A stretch of DNA of 25,610 nucleotides from a virus: positions 1-25,610 of IMG/VR virus record IMGVR_UViG_3300044638_007267; one strand, 5' to 3'. The notes beneath the pieces were generated by a model. That model was not told the DNA's origin, did not search any database, and worked only from the letters and a program-made list of their open reading frames with translations. Shown piece after piece: positions 6,599 to 11,740 of this stretch. A program made the translations under genes and the position numbers. The stretch's first letter is position 1. The number at the start of each line of letters is the position of its first letter.

Positions 6599-7201
6599 TT
6601 ATCTTTTATAGTAATCAAAAAAACAAGTCATTACTTCCATATTGATATTCTTGAAATGACTAGCGGGAAGCAGTTTATCTGGCACTAGATCGTGTAGTTT
6701 CTCACATTCATACAAGCTTTTACGGCGTGACCACCGCTTAGTCAGAAACACATACTGATAATAATACAAATAAGCGTTCGCATTACGAGCATAGATTTCG
6801 GGGCAGGTGATATTAAATTTCTTGATTAAATTCAGCGCTCTGCGCTCACAATCCCTCTCTACGGCAATTACTTTGACGAACTCGTCCCATTGCCGCAACG
6901 ACACCTTGCCCTTGTCTAAAGCGCTCCAAATATCTCCAGACTCATACCACGCTGGAATACGCTCAACTGCCTGTGTCAGATGAGCAAATTCGTGAATAAA
7001 TATAGTATGAAAATTAGGATTCTTGGTGGCTACAACCATTTCATCTCCATCGCAAAAACCGCCGCACTTAAAATCTTTAAATGCTTCTTGTGATACGGTT
7101 TTGCGTGGAACTAACGTAATTGTTTTTTCGTGCTTTTGGCAATATTCATGCACATACTCTTTGAACTTTTCAAAGTTTTTGAGATTAATTTTCGCCCTCA
7201 T
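6599..7201 (-). CDS. Putative HExxH zinc metallopeptidase-like protein (200 aa)
   Basis: The visible signature is TIFIHEFAHLTQ with His70, Glu71 and His74, the zinc-binding and catalytic HExxH helix. About 40 residues later VIAVERDCERRALNLI offers Glu115 or Glu119 as a third ligand, which would make it a gluzincin-like protein. A CGGFCDGDEMVV segment precedes the helix. No signal peptide, so it acts in the host cytoplasm or in the virion. Its target is unknown; phage metallopeptidases of this kind are usually annotated only by the HExxH motif. The start overlaps the upstream gene by 17 nt. It ends in the promoter region of the tail-fibre-like gene. Confidence 0.75.
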   Translation of the reverse strand: MRAKINLKNFEKFKEYVHEYCQKHEKTITLVPRKTVSQEAFKDFKCGGFCDGDEMVVATKNPNFHTIFIHEFAHLTQAVERIPAWYESGDIWSALDKGKVSLRQWDEFVKVIAVERDCERRALNLIKKFNITCPEIYARNANAYLYYYQYVFLTKRWSRRKSLYECEKLHDLVPDKLLPASHFKNINMEVMTCFFDYYKR

Positions 7202-7469
7202 AAGTCACTATACCCAAAGCTTGAAATAAGTCTTTATCGCTTTTTGTCATCAGAGTCACGAAACATGGCGTAGAATCGCCAACATAAGCGCCAATTTGAT
7301 TGTATTCAAAAAACTCTTCAGCTTCATCATACGACATTCCATCGTCTATTAGCTTTGCTAGAATTTTTCTTTTATCGTAGCAAAGAATAGGGGGTCTGCC
7401 GAATTGCTCGACAACCCCCACAATGCATTTTTCATATCCGTCCATTTTCATAAATGGTTCTTCTGTCAT
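7185..7469 (-). CDS. Conserved small phage protein (94 aa)
   Basis: Contains PPILCYDKRKILAKLIDDGMSYDEAEEFFEYNQIGAYVGDSTPCFV. The arrangement (YD-x4-L-x5-GMS-EEA-EFFE-N-IGAYVG--TP-F) is very common in small proteins of phages and plasmids, but no function is established to my knowledge. Helical, soluble, acidic. The start could be Met1 at 7469 or Met7 or Met9 slightly downstream; none has a Shine-Dalgarno. It overlaps the metallopeptidase-like gene by 17 nt. It lies just downstream (in transcription) of the two tRNA-type elements. Confidence 0.75.
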   Translation of the reverse strand: MTEEPFMKMDGYEKCIVGVVEQFGRPPILCYDKRKILAKLIDDGMSYDEAEEFFEYNQIGAYVGDSTPCFVTLMTKSDKDLFQALGIVTYEGEN

Positions 7470-7496
7470 AAGCGTGTTTTGTTTTGTTATTGAAGT

Positions 7497-7612
7497 TGGC
7501 TAGCTGTGTAGGATTTGAACCCACATACTCCAAAGAAGTATGCAATATACTTCCATCACAGGAGATCTTAGTCCACGCAAGCATTAACGCCAGCATTTTA
7601 GATCAACAGCTA
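7497..7612 (-). tRNA. Oversized tRNA-like element with encoded CCA, anticodon unresolved
   Basis: On the minus strand TAGCTGT (7606-7612) pairs perfectly over 7 bp with ACAGCTA (7501-7507), followed by a discriminator G and an encoded CCA (7497-7499). A good T arm lies next to it: stem GTGGG/CCTAC around loop TTCAAAT. The ends are therefore those of a real tRNA. The body is about 113 nt without CCA, some 25 nt longer than even a long-variable-arm tRNA. The middle can pair ATCT with AGAT (a D stem with an oversized loop), CTCC with GGAG, and GAAGTAT with ATACTTC (7-bp hairpin). No 7-nt anticodon loop with U33 and a good stem is evident. It may be a tRNA with an insertion or intron, a degenerate tRNA, or a tRNA mimic. 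Confidence 0.55.
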
Positions 7613-7623
7613 ATAGAAAATTA

Positions 7624-7694
7624 TTGCGGGAACGGGGGTCGAACCCGTAGCTCTAGCTTATGAGACTCGCATGTTACCATTACACTATCCCGCG
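7624..7694 (-). tRNA. tRNA-Met (CAT anticodon)
   Basis: A 71-nt cloverleaf. The acceptor pairs GCGGGA with TCCCGC. The D arm is GTGTAATGGTAACAT with U8-A9 before it. The anticodon arm is CGAGT-CTCATAA-GCTAG (one G-A mismatch, one T-G pair). The T arm is ACGGG-TTCGACC-CCCGT. The anticodon CAT reads Met, or Ile if the C is modified to lysidine. No CCA is encoded. The outermost position is C1 opposite A72, unpaired, a feature of bacterial initiator tRNAs. The anticodon stem lacks the three G-C pairs of initiators and the D stem has the elongator-type T11-A24. It lies 11 nt from the oversized tRNA-like element. Confidence 0.85.
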
Positions 7695-7722
7695 ATTTAT
7701 TATAAGTTTTTTTTGGTTGGTT

Positions 7723-7923
7723 TCAACTACAATATTTGTCTCGCATGTTCATGAGTGAGAGCCTATCATCTAGTAGTTGATTGATTGTTGCCATCCACTT
7801 TGATTTTTTATCTACAGGAGCGTCATCCCATCCTTCTTTTGCCATAGACAGTTTATCGTCAATGGATTTGATAGATGTCAAAACGTCACCAGTTGTAACA
7901 TTGTAGTCTTCGTTAATCTTCAT
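7723..7923 (-). CDS. Small helical protein of unknown function (66 aa)
   Basis: Function not recognised. Predominantly helical and charged (VLTSIKSIDDKLSMAKEGW, KKSKWMATINQLLDDRLSLMNMRDKY), so it could form a short helical bundle or coiled coil. The start overlaps the end of the upstream gene by 11 nt. It is the last gene of the short operon that starts at 8618, and is followed by the tRNA genes. Confidence 0.65.
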   Translation of the reverse strand: MKINEDYNVTTGDVLTSIKSIDDKLSMAKEGWDDAPVDKKSKWMATINQLLDDRLSLMNMRDKYCS

Positions 7924-8122
7924 TGTTTTGCGGTAGAGAGTTATAGAAATATTCTGTTGCTGATTTTAAGTCGGGGAGAGAATGTATTTTTTGATTATAT
8001 TTGCGCAGATATAGTTCAAACAAATAACTCAATCCAATATTACTTTTAGACATTCGGCGTAAAACTGAGAGCGATCTTAAGTAAATCCACCAGTCCCATT
8101 TATTGATTATCCAGTTTTTCAT
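7913..8122 (-). CDS. Small basic protein of unknown function (69 aa)
   Basis: The start is taken as the ATG at 8122, which overlaps the stop of the 31-residue membrane peptide gene in ATGA; a longer frame upstream to 8185 would simply overlap that gene. The protein starts MKNWIINKWDWWIYLRSLSVLRRM, very tryptophan-rich and amphipathic, followed by a charged helical part ending NSLPQNNED. No motif was recognised. A membrane-surface role is possible given its neighbours, but unproven. Confidence 0.55.
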   Translation of the reverse strand: MKNWIINKWDWWIYLRSLSVLRRMSKSNIGLSYLFELYLRKYNQKIHSLPDLKSATEYFYNSLPQNNED

Positions 8123-8214
8123 GGTGTTGAAAGAAATAAGATAGCAATAACTCCAAACATAACACACGTAATAAGTGCGTCCCATCCATTAGTTGTTGAA
8201 AGCAGTATGTCCAT
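8119..8214 (-). CDS. 31-residue single-span membrane peptide
   Basis: A short gene with an ATG at 8214 and a TGA overlapping the next start. The product has one clear membrane segment, ALITCVMFGVIAILFLSTP (13-31), at its C-terminus and a short polar N-terminus with a Trp at the interface. It lies between two other membrane-associated genes. Pinholin-like, spanin-like or regulatory micropeptide functions are all possible; nothing in the sequence decides. Confidence 0.5.
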   Translation of the reverse strand: MDILLSTTNGWDALITCVMFGVIAILFLSTP

Positions 8215-8219
8215 ATTAT

Positions 8220-8618
8220 TTATTTTTTTCCTTTAATGATGTCTGAGGCTTGTTCGATAAGATAGACTTTCGGGGCTACCTTGATTTGAATTGCTGTTTT
8301 AATACGAGAGACTGAGCTTGACAGTATTCCGATAGTAGCAACAAAGATCACTACCGCACCGATTACTGATGGCACAACTTCCAATCCATCATAATCGCAT
8401 TTTGGATCTTTTATCATCTTCATGCCATAGCGAAATATCAATGCGCCGATAATAAAACAAATAATTGGGAAAATTGCCCAATAACACGCTTCAAAGAATT
8501 TCCATTGAAGATATTCGTGAATAACAGGCGGGATTTCTTTTACAGCAAAGTCGCCAATTGCTTGTGCAGCGTTTTCTAGCCATAAGACTAGCTTAGTTTG
8601 TAGTTCATTAGTTTCCAT
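8220..8618 (-). CDS. Two-span phage membrane protein (132 aa)
   Basis: Two strong membrane segments, about 44-64 (ACYWAIFPIICFIIGALIF) and 81-103 (VVPSVIGAVVIFVATIGILSSS), joined by a charged loop (KMIKDPKCDYDGLE). The N-terminus is a 40-residue amphipathic helix. The C-terminus reads IKVAPKVYLIEQASDIIKG, an ending I have seen on phage membrane proteins of unknown function. First gene of its operon. The promoter at 8636-8663 lies 17 nt upstream. A second holin-like or superinfection-related role is possible, but inferred only from topology. Confidence 0.75.
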   Translation of the reverse strand: METNELQTKLVLWLENAAQAIGDFAVKEIPPVIHEYLQWKFFEACYWAIFPIICFIIGALIFRYGMKMIKDPKCDYDGLEVVPSVIGAVVIFVATIGILSSSVSRIKTAIQIKVAPKVYLIEQASDIIKGKK

Positions 8619-8635
8619 AATATTGTGCGGGGGGA

Positions 8636-8663
8636 TTTAAACAGATAAGTTAAAGATTGTCAA
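8636..8663 (-). promoter_or_regulatory. Early promoter TTGACA-16-TTTAAA
   Basis: Minus strand TTGACA (8658-8663) and TTTAAA (8636-8641) with a 16-bp spacer; the -10 ends 17 nt before the ATG at 8618. The -10 is weaker than in most of the set. It lies in the gap after the RlpA-like gene, so it starts a new transcript for 8618 to 7723. Confidence 0.5.
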
Positions 8664-8664
8664 G

Positions 8665-9009
8665 TTATTTTTTTACATTTTCCACTTTGACTCTTGTAAT
8701 GCCTTTGTGTTTGAAGTCGAGAGATGTTGCTGCGGCAAGAGAAACGTCAATTACTCTGCCCGAAATAAATGGTCCTCTGTCATTTATCCTTACAATAACA
8801 GATCGACCATTGGACAAATTAGTCACTTTAACGATTGAGCCGAAAGGAAGAGTTCTATGCGCAGCAGTTAGCTTTGTATCGTTGAGTCTTTCGCCGCTTG
8901 CAGTAATTGATCCTCTGTTTGTTTTCACAGAGTAAAAAGAAGCTTTTCCATACTCCAGAGCATTCGCTAACATCGTTGTGGCTAATAGTGCCATTAGTGT
9001 TTTTTTCAT
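8665..9009 (-). CDS. RlpA-like secreted double-psi beta-barrel protein (114 aa)
   Basis: A signal peptide ([17 protein letters not shown], 1-17) is followed by a complete RlpA/DPBB domain: GKASFYS (21-27), TASGERLN (36-43), [19 protein letters not shown] (47-65), [14 protein letters not shown] (68-81) and [11 protein letters not shown] (84-94). His51, Asp77 and Asp88 are the conserved polar residues of this fold. In bacteria RlpA is a lytic transglycosylase acting on peptide-free glycan strands; small DPBB proteins can also simply bind glycan. There is no lipobox Cys, so the product would be periplasmic or secreted rather than a lipoprotein. Last gene of the 10711-8665 operon, overlapping the glutaredoxin-like gene by 4 nt. 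A separate early-type operon makes a terminal lysis role less likely. Confidence 0.85.
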   Translation of the reverse strand: MKKTLMALLATTMLANALEYGKASFYSVKTNRGSITASGERLNDTKLTAAHRTLPFGSIVKVTNLSNGRSVIVRINDRGPFISGRVIDVSLAAATSLDFKHKGITRVKVENVKK

Positions 9010-9242
9010 TGTTTTAAATTGTTATAAATATCTTCTACGCCTGTAATTCGCTCGATCTCATTTCCTTGATCGTCTTCGATGATAAGCATAGGAACATTTC
9101 TAATGCTTTTTTCACGAAACCAAGGAATGTTTTCGGGTTCATTCATGCTTTTTATATTCACTGATATTGCGGATTTTTCCAGTCTTGCTTTCAGCAAGTG
9201 ACATGGACCGCAAGTTGCACTTGTAGCTAGTATTTTTTTCAT
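9006..9242 (-). CDS. Glutaredoxin/thioredoxin-like protein with CGPC motif (78 aa)
   Basis: A one-domain redox protein. CGPC is at 11-14, within [22 protein letters not shown], and the cis-proline segment reads [10 protein letters not shown] (Pro51), followed by GVEDIYNNL at the end. Length and cis-Pro spacing match phage glutaredoxin/NrdH-type proteins, while CGPC is the classical thioredoxin dithiol. In phages such proteins often reduce ribonucleotide reductase, but no nrd gene is in this window. It overlaps the RlpA-like gene by 4 nt. There is no signal peptide, so it acts in the cytoplasm. Confidence 0.88.
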   Translation of the reverse strand: MKKILATSATCGPCHLLKARLEKSAISVNIKSMNEPENIPWFREKSIRNVPMLIIEDDQGNEIERITGVEDIYNNLKQ

Positions 9243-9243
9243 A

Positions 9244-9471
9244 TCAATTCAATTTTGCTCCTACTGCTTGAGAGATTCTCTTATTATCGCATTGACCATT
9301 TGCTGCTTCAATAACGGCATCCGCAAACAATTCACCTAAACCCGACTCATCATAAGCTTTACTAAACATACGCATTTGTTGTTCATCTTCAGTTAGATTG
9401 TTTAGGTCTAATGTACCGTTTTTTTCTTTCTCAAGATATTGTCTTGCGATTTCCATGCTTTCTTCTAACAT
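9244..9471 (-). CDS. Small acidic helical protein of unknown function (75 aa)
   Basis: Function not recognised. Acidic and helical throughout (EESMEIARQYLEKEKNG, TEDEQQMRMFSKAYDES), ending in AANGQCDNKRISQAVGAKLN. The start is an ATG. An AAGGAG-like sequence sits near 9490-9495, about 19 nt away, too far for a normal Shine-Dalgarno. A possible internal promoter (TTGACA-16-TAAAAT at 9507-9534) precedes it by 35 nt. Confidence 0.65.
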   Translation of the reverse strand: MLEESMEIARQYLEKEKNGTLDLNNLTEDEQQMRMFSKAYDESGLGELFADAVIEAANGQCDNKRISQAVGAKLN

Positions 9472-9472
9472 A

Positions 9473-9874
9473 TTATTGTTCTTTCACTTCTCCTTTTTTT
9501 AATACCATTTTAAACGATACTCCAAATTTGTCAATAAAGAAATCTTCGAAGTCTTTGAATTGTTGGTGTTTTTCATCATACCATCCGTGTTTGTTTTCAG
9601 GCAAGCTAAAATGGATAGATTTGCCGTCTGTGGAAAATATATGCAATGTTTCAGTGTAGCTTTTAAATCCTGGAGTATAAGGACAATCCTCATACATCCA
9701 TTCGTTAAACCATCGCATATCAGAAACATTGAATGTCTTATCATTCCATGTAAATTGAGAATTTAAAATGATTTCATCCCTTTGTTTCTCAAAGATTTCA
9801 ACAGTTCGACGAATTTCTTTGATCTCATCCTTGAAGAATCGTATACCTTTATTTAAAAAATCTATTTTATTCAT
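9473..9874 (-). CDS. Protein of unknown function (133 aa)
   Basis: Begins with an amphipathic, charged helix suggestive of a short coiled coil (FFKDEIKEIRRTVEIFEKQRDEI, 13-35). It is followed by an aromatic, beta-rich region (MRWFNEWMYEDCPYTPGF, LHIFSTDGKSIHFSLPENKHGWYDE) and a helical C-terminus. No catalytic motif recognised. It lies within the 10711-8665 operon, 1 nt from the next gene. Confidence 0.7.
   Translation of the reverse strand: MNKIDFLNKGIRFFKDEIKEIRRTVEIFEKQRDEIILNSQFTWNDKTFNVSDMRWFNEWMYEDCPYTPGFKSYTETLHIFSTDGKSIHFSLPENKHGWYDEKHQQFKDFEDFFIDKFGVSFKMVLKKGEVKEQ
9507..9534 (-). promoter_or_regulatory. Possible internal promoter TTGACA-16-TAAAAT
   Basis: Minus strand TTGACA (9529-9534) and TAAAAT (9507-9512), spacer 16 bp, inside the gene at 9473-9874 and 35 nt before the ATG at 9471. 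The boxes are good, but the distance to the start is longer than in the other sites, so it may be coincidence. Confidence 0.3.
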
Positions 9875-9878
9875 ATGT

Positions 9879-10208
9879 TTATCTTTTTACTACTGCGAAT
9901 CCTTTCTTTCCTTTGAGCCATTCATAGGCTTCAGCACCAGTGAACCATTGAGCATCTTTACGAGGTCCTAAAGCAAACCATCCATGACGAATGTATGTGT
10001 AGTCGATGTATTGCTGATCTTCACCGCAAAAGTTAAGAACGTTGTTGCGACTGACTTTAATCAGATAGTCGCCCTCACGACTGTCCCTGAGTATTTGGCG
10101 ATTAGATGCAGTCTTTTGCCAACTGGTTAGTTGTTGATATTCCGCAGACTCAGTTTGCTCTCGCAATTTTAAAATTACTGCTTGCATTCGTTTTTCGAAA
10201 ATTGTCAT
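9879..10208 (-). CDS. Protein of unknown function (109 aa)
   Basis: N-terminal helical, charged half (MTIFEKRMQAVILKLREQTESAEYQQL). The C-terminal half is aromatic and basic, with YIDYTYIRHGWFALGPRKDAQWFTGAEAYEWLKGKKG, which looks like a small compact domain. No motif recognised. Operon neighbour of the cysteine-rich protein; the intergenic gap is 1 nt. Confidence 0.7.
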   Translation of the reverse strand: MTIFEKRMQAVILKLREQTESAEYQQLTSWQKTASNRQILRDSREGDYLIKVSRNNVLNFCGEDQQYIDYTYIRHGWFALGPRKDAQWFTGAEAYEWLKGKKGFAVVKR

Positions 10209-10209
10209 A

Positions 10210-10431
10210 TTATTCTATTGTTATCTGTTCCCATTCACAGCAAGGCAAATGTTTTCCTTTTTCATCTTTTATATAGTCCCAATTACTTTCATTTTCGTTT
10301 TCCCAATCGCCATCTATCGGCTCCATATTACAGGAACATTTTCGCGGCACACAGTCATCACAGGCGTATTCACCACTAGGCATATAAACCCATGAAGCTT
10401 CCGCCTTTCGACAGTATAAACATTTAGGCAT
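10210..10431 (-). CDS. Small cysteine-rich zinc-binding-like protein (73 aa)
   Basis: Contains CLYC (Cys4, Cys7), ACDDC (Cys24, Cys27), then CSC (Cys32, Cys34) in VPRKCSCN, and a final CC (64-65). The two CxxC knuckles about 17 residues apart are a zinc-ribbon layout. The ACDDCVPR-CSCN part is a recurrent signature of small phage and plasmid proteins with no assigned function. DNA, RNA or protein binding is all possible. It sits in the middle of the 10711-8665 operon, with 1-nt gaps on both sides. Confidence 0.75.
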   Translation of the reverse strand: MPKCLYCRKAEASWVYMPSGEYACDDCVPRKCSCNMEPIDGDWENENESNWDYIKDEKGKHLPCCEWEQITIE

Positions 10432-10432
10432 G

Positions 10433-10711
10433 TTATTCGTATACGATAATTGTTTTTTCTACAGGGAATACTTCGGGTATAGAGACTTCATCCTCCCATT
10501 CATAAGGTGATTCATCTTGCATTTCGGTTGCGCCAACTTGATAATTGAGCTTGAAAAATTTACCATCAGAAATCCGCTTGGCAATGTTTTCATAACAAAT
10601 TGACCATCGGGTTGCGTCTGTAATCTCTGATGTTACAGTTTCGAACAATTCGTGGTCGCCATAAGCAATTAGTCTTGCTTCTTCTGCTTTTAGTGTTAAT
10701 GTTTCTTTCAT
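10433..10711 (-). CDS. Acidic protein of unknown function, first gene of its operon (92 aa)
   Basis: Starts MKETLTLKAEEARLIAYGDHE, followed by a helical part and an acidic, proline-containing C-terminus (YEWEDEVSIPEVFPVEK). It has no recognised motif. The protein is rich in Glu and short in Lys. It heads the operon that runs down to the RlpA-like gene. Its promoter (10730-10757) is unusual because it sits in a duplicated copy of the 3' end of the ATP-grasp gene. Confidence 0.7.
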   Translation of the reverse strand: MKETLTLKAEEARLIAYGDHELFETVTSEITDATRWSICYENIAKRISDGKFFKLNYQVGATEMQDESPYEWEDEVSIPEVFPVEKTIIVYE

Positions 10712-10729
10712 ATTTATTGAATGCGCCCC

Positions 10730-10757
10730 AGAATAACTTATCTCTTGAAGATGTCAA
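10730..10757 (-). promoter_or_regulatory. Early promoter TTGACA-16-TATTCT
   Basis: Minus strand TTGACA (10752-10757) and TATTCT (10730-10735), spacer 16 bp, 18 nt before the ATG at 10711. The -35 box is spelled by the codons for Leu-Asp in a KKELD peptide, inside a 40-bp imperfect duplicate of 10998-11037. It should drive the seven-gene operon down to 8665. Confidence 0.6.
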
Positions 10758-10800
10758 GTTCTTTTTTCACTGCCGCGATGATTAATTTAACTTGTTTCAT
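10738..10800 (-). CDS. 20-residue ORF, duplicated C-terminal tail of the ATP-grasp gene
   Basis: An ATG overlapping the TGA of the coiled-coil gene opens a 20-codon frame ending LIIAAVKKELDIFKR. The ATP-grasp protein at 10991 ends KIIAAVKKELDKFKH, so this frame is a duplicated gene end rather than an independent family. It may be translated through the ATGA overlap, or it may simply be what remains of a promoter duplication. Confidence 0.3.
   Translation of the reverse strand: MKQVKLIIAAVKKELDIFKR
10745..10784 (-). repeat. 40-bp duplicate carrying a -35 box, copy 2
   Basis: Matches 10998-11037 at about 34 of 40 positions, with an offset of 253 bp and no gap. Both copies contain TTGACA and code on the minus strand for IIAAVKKELD. 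Both serve as the upstream half of a promoter for a different gene. Confidence 0.7.
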
Positions 10801-10976
10801 GATTGTTTTAATTGTTTTTTAAGTTGTTTATTTTCCTCTCTCAGCTTCTCAATTTCGTCTGCTGCGCGGGGAATATTTTGACGAATCGTTTCTAATTCGT
10901 CTTCAATAATACGAATTGATTGTGAAAGTTTGTTATAATGACGTAAAACGTCAAGAATATCAGGATCTTTTTCCAT
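10797..10976 (-). CDS. Small coiled-coil protein (59 aa)
   Basis: A 59-residue highly charged helical protein: MEKDPDILDVLRHYNKL, then IRIIEDELETIRQNI, and a C-terminal EIEKLREENKQLKKQLKQ with leucine heptads (41-58) typical of a parallel coiled coil. It is probably an oligomeric adaptor or regulator; no family recognised. The promoter at 10983-11010 has its -10 ending 6 nt before the ATG, predicting an almost leaderless mRNA and supporting this as a true gene. The stop overlaps the 20-codon frame at 10800. Confidence 0.65.
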   Translation of the reverse strand: MEKDPDILDVLRHYNKLSQSIRIIEDELETIRQNIPRAADEIEKLREENKQLKKQLKQS

Positions 10977-10982
10977 ACGCTC

Positions 10983-11010
10983 AATATACGTTAGTGTTTG
11001 AATTTGTCAA
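10983..11010 (-). promoter_or_regulatory. Early promoter TTGACA-16-TATATT
   Basis: Minus strand TTGACA (11005-11010) and TATATT (10983-10988), spacer 16 bp. The -10 ends 6 nt before the ATG at 10976. The -35 lies within the last codons of the ATP-grasp gene (KKELD). Confidence 0.65.
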
Positions 11011-11737
11011 GCTCTTTCTTCACTGCCGCGATAATTTTCTCCAGATCGCAGCTATACCATCCACTTGTAAACAAATTATTGATTTCAATAATCTTCTGGT
11101 CATCAGTAATATCCACTACGACACTTTTGGGCAAGATGCATTGAATATCAAACCATTTCTGCGCGAACTTAATGAGATCGTCAGGTGCTGGTTCTCCTTG
11201 TTTTGGATTGCCGTTTTCCATGTAGAGGCTACTGCTAATCACTTTGCCGCCAACGAATACGAAACGATATTCACGATTGATTTGTTTCGCTCTGTCTATA
11301 ACAAAGTCAATATCATCACAATTAACTTGTTTTAAATATTCAAGCTCTTGTTCAAATTCATCTTTGGTGAATACTCCACCAGTAAAATTCTTATTGCCGC
11401 TCGCGCAACGAATCCATAATTTTCCGAAAGCTTTTAACGCATCCAAAGTAAAATTTTTATCACAGATCAAAAATTCATGATTGAGCAAATTCGGCAAATA
11501 TCCCCAATTAGAGTAATTGTAATACTTTGGGTCATTGTTGAATGGAAAGCGTAAATCAGGCAACCCAAGAGTCTTTAGCGTGAACTTCACGCTGTTGTCG
11601 AAAGCGATGCTGCCTCGCGCCACAATCGGCGTAAAGCCATTGCTCTCAATATCATTGTCGCGGCACAAATCTTCACAATAGATGTGTTCGCCCCAAAGCT
11701 CACGCTCGTTTTCAAAGTATCTGTTAATGAGTATCAT
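10991..11737 (-). CDS. ATP-grasp domain protein, likely R2K/DUF4343-type (248 aa)
   Basis: An ATP-dependent ligase of the divergent ATP-grasp kind found in phages. The pattern: LWIRCASGNKNFTGGVF (about 107-123, phosphate-binding region), a basic EYRFVFVGGKVISSSLY strand pair (156-172), a beta strand VVVDITDD, and the metal-binding/adenylate segment KIIEINNLFTSGWYSCD. EINxFxSSGxY-type endings are characteristic of the R2K ATP-grasp clade, proposed in the literature to ligate amino acids or peptides to proteins. The substrate is unknown. It sits 3 nt after an RNA ligase gene in the same operon. Its last codons include the -35 box for the next gene. Confidence 0.75.
   Translation of the reverse strand: MILINRYFENERELWGEHIYCEDLCRDNDIESNGFTPIVARGSIAFDNSVKFTLKTLGLPDLRFPFNNDPKYYNYSNWGYLPNLLNHEFLICDKNFTLDALKAFGKLWIRCASGNKNFTGGVFTKDEFEQELEYLKQVNCDDIDFVIDRAKQINREYRFVFVGGKVISSSLYMENGNPKQGEPAPDDLIKFAQKWFDIQCILPKSVVVDITDDQKIIEINNLFTSGWYSCDLEKIIAAVKKELDKFKH
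10998..11037 (-). repeat. 40-bp duplicate carrying a -35 box, copy 1
   Basis: The 3' end of the ATP-grasp gene, encoding IIAAVKKELDKF. It is repeated imperfectly at 10745-10784, and the duplicated segment includes the TTGACA of an early promoter. Confidence 0.7.
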
Positions 11738-11740
11738 GTT

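Noticed and set aside
7497-7612. Assigning Leu, His or Gln identity to the large tRNA-like element
   Set aside because: Candidate loops (CTAAGAT, CTGTGAT, TATTGCA) lack a good 5-bp stem, U33, or both.
8657-8935. Plus-strand frame across the RlpA-like gene
   Set aside because: It is a shadow of a gene with signal peptide and full domain motifs on the minus strand.
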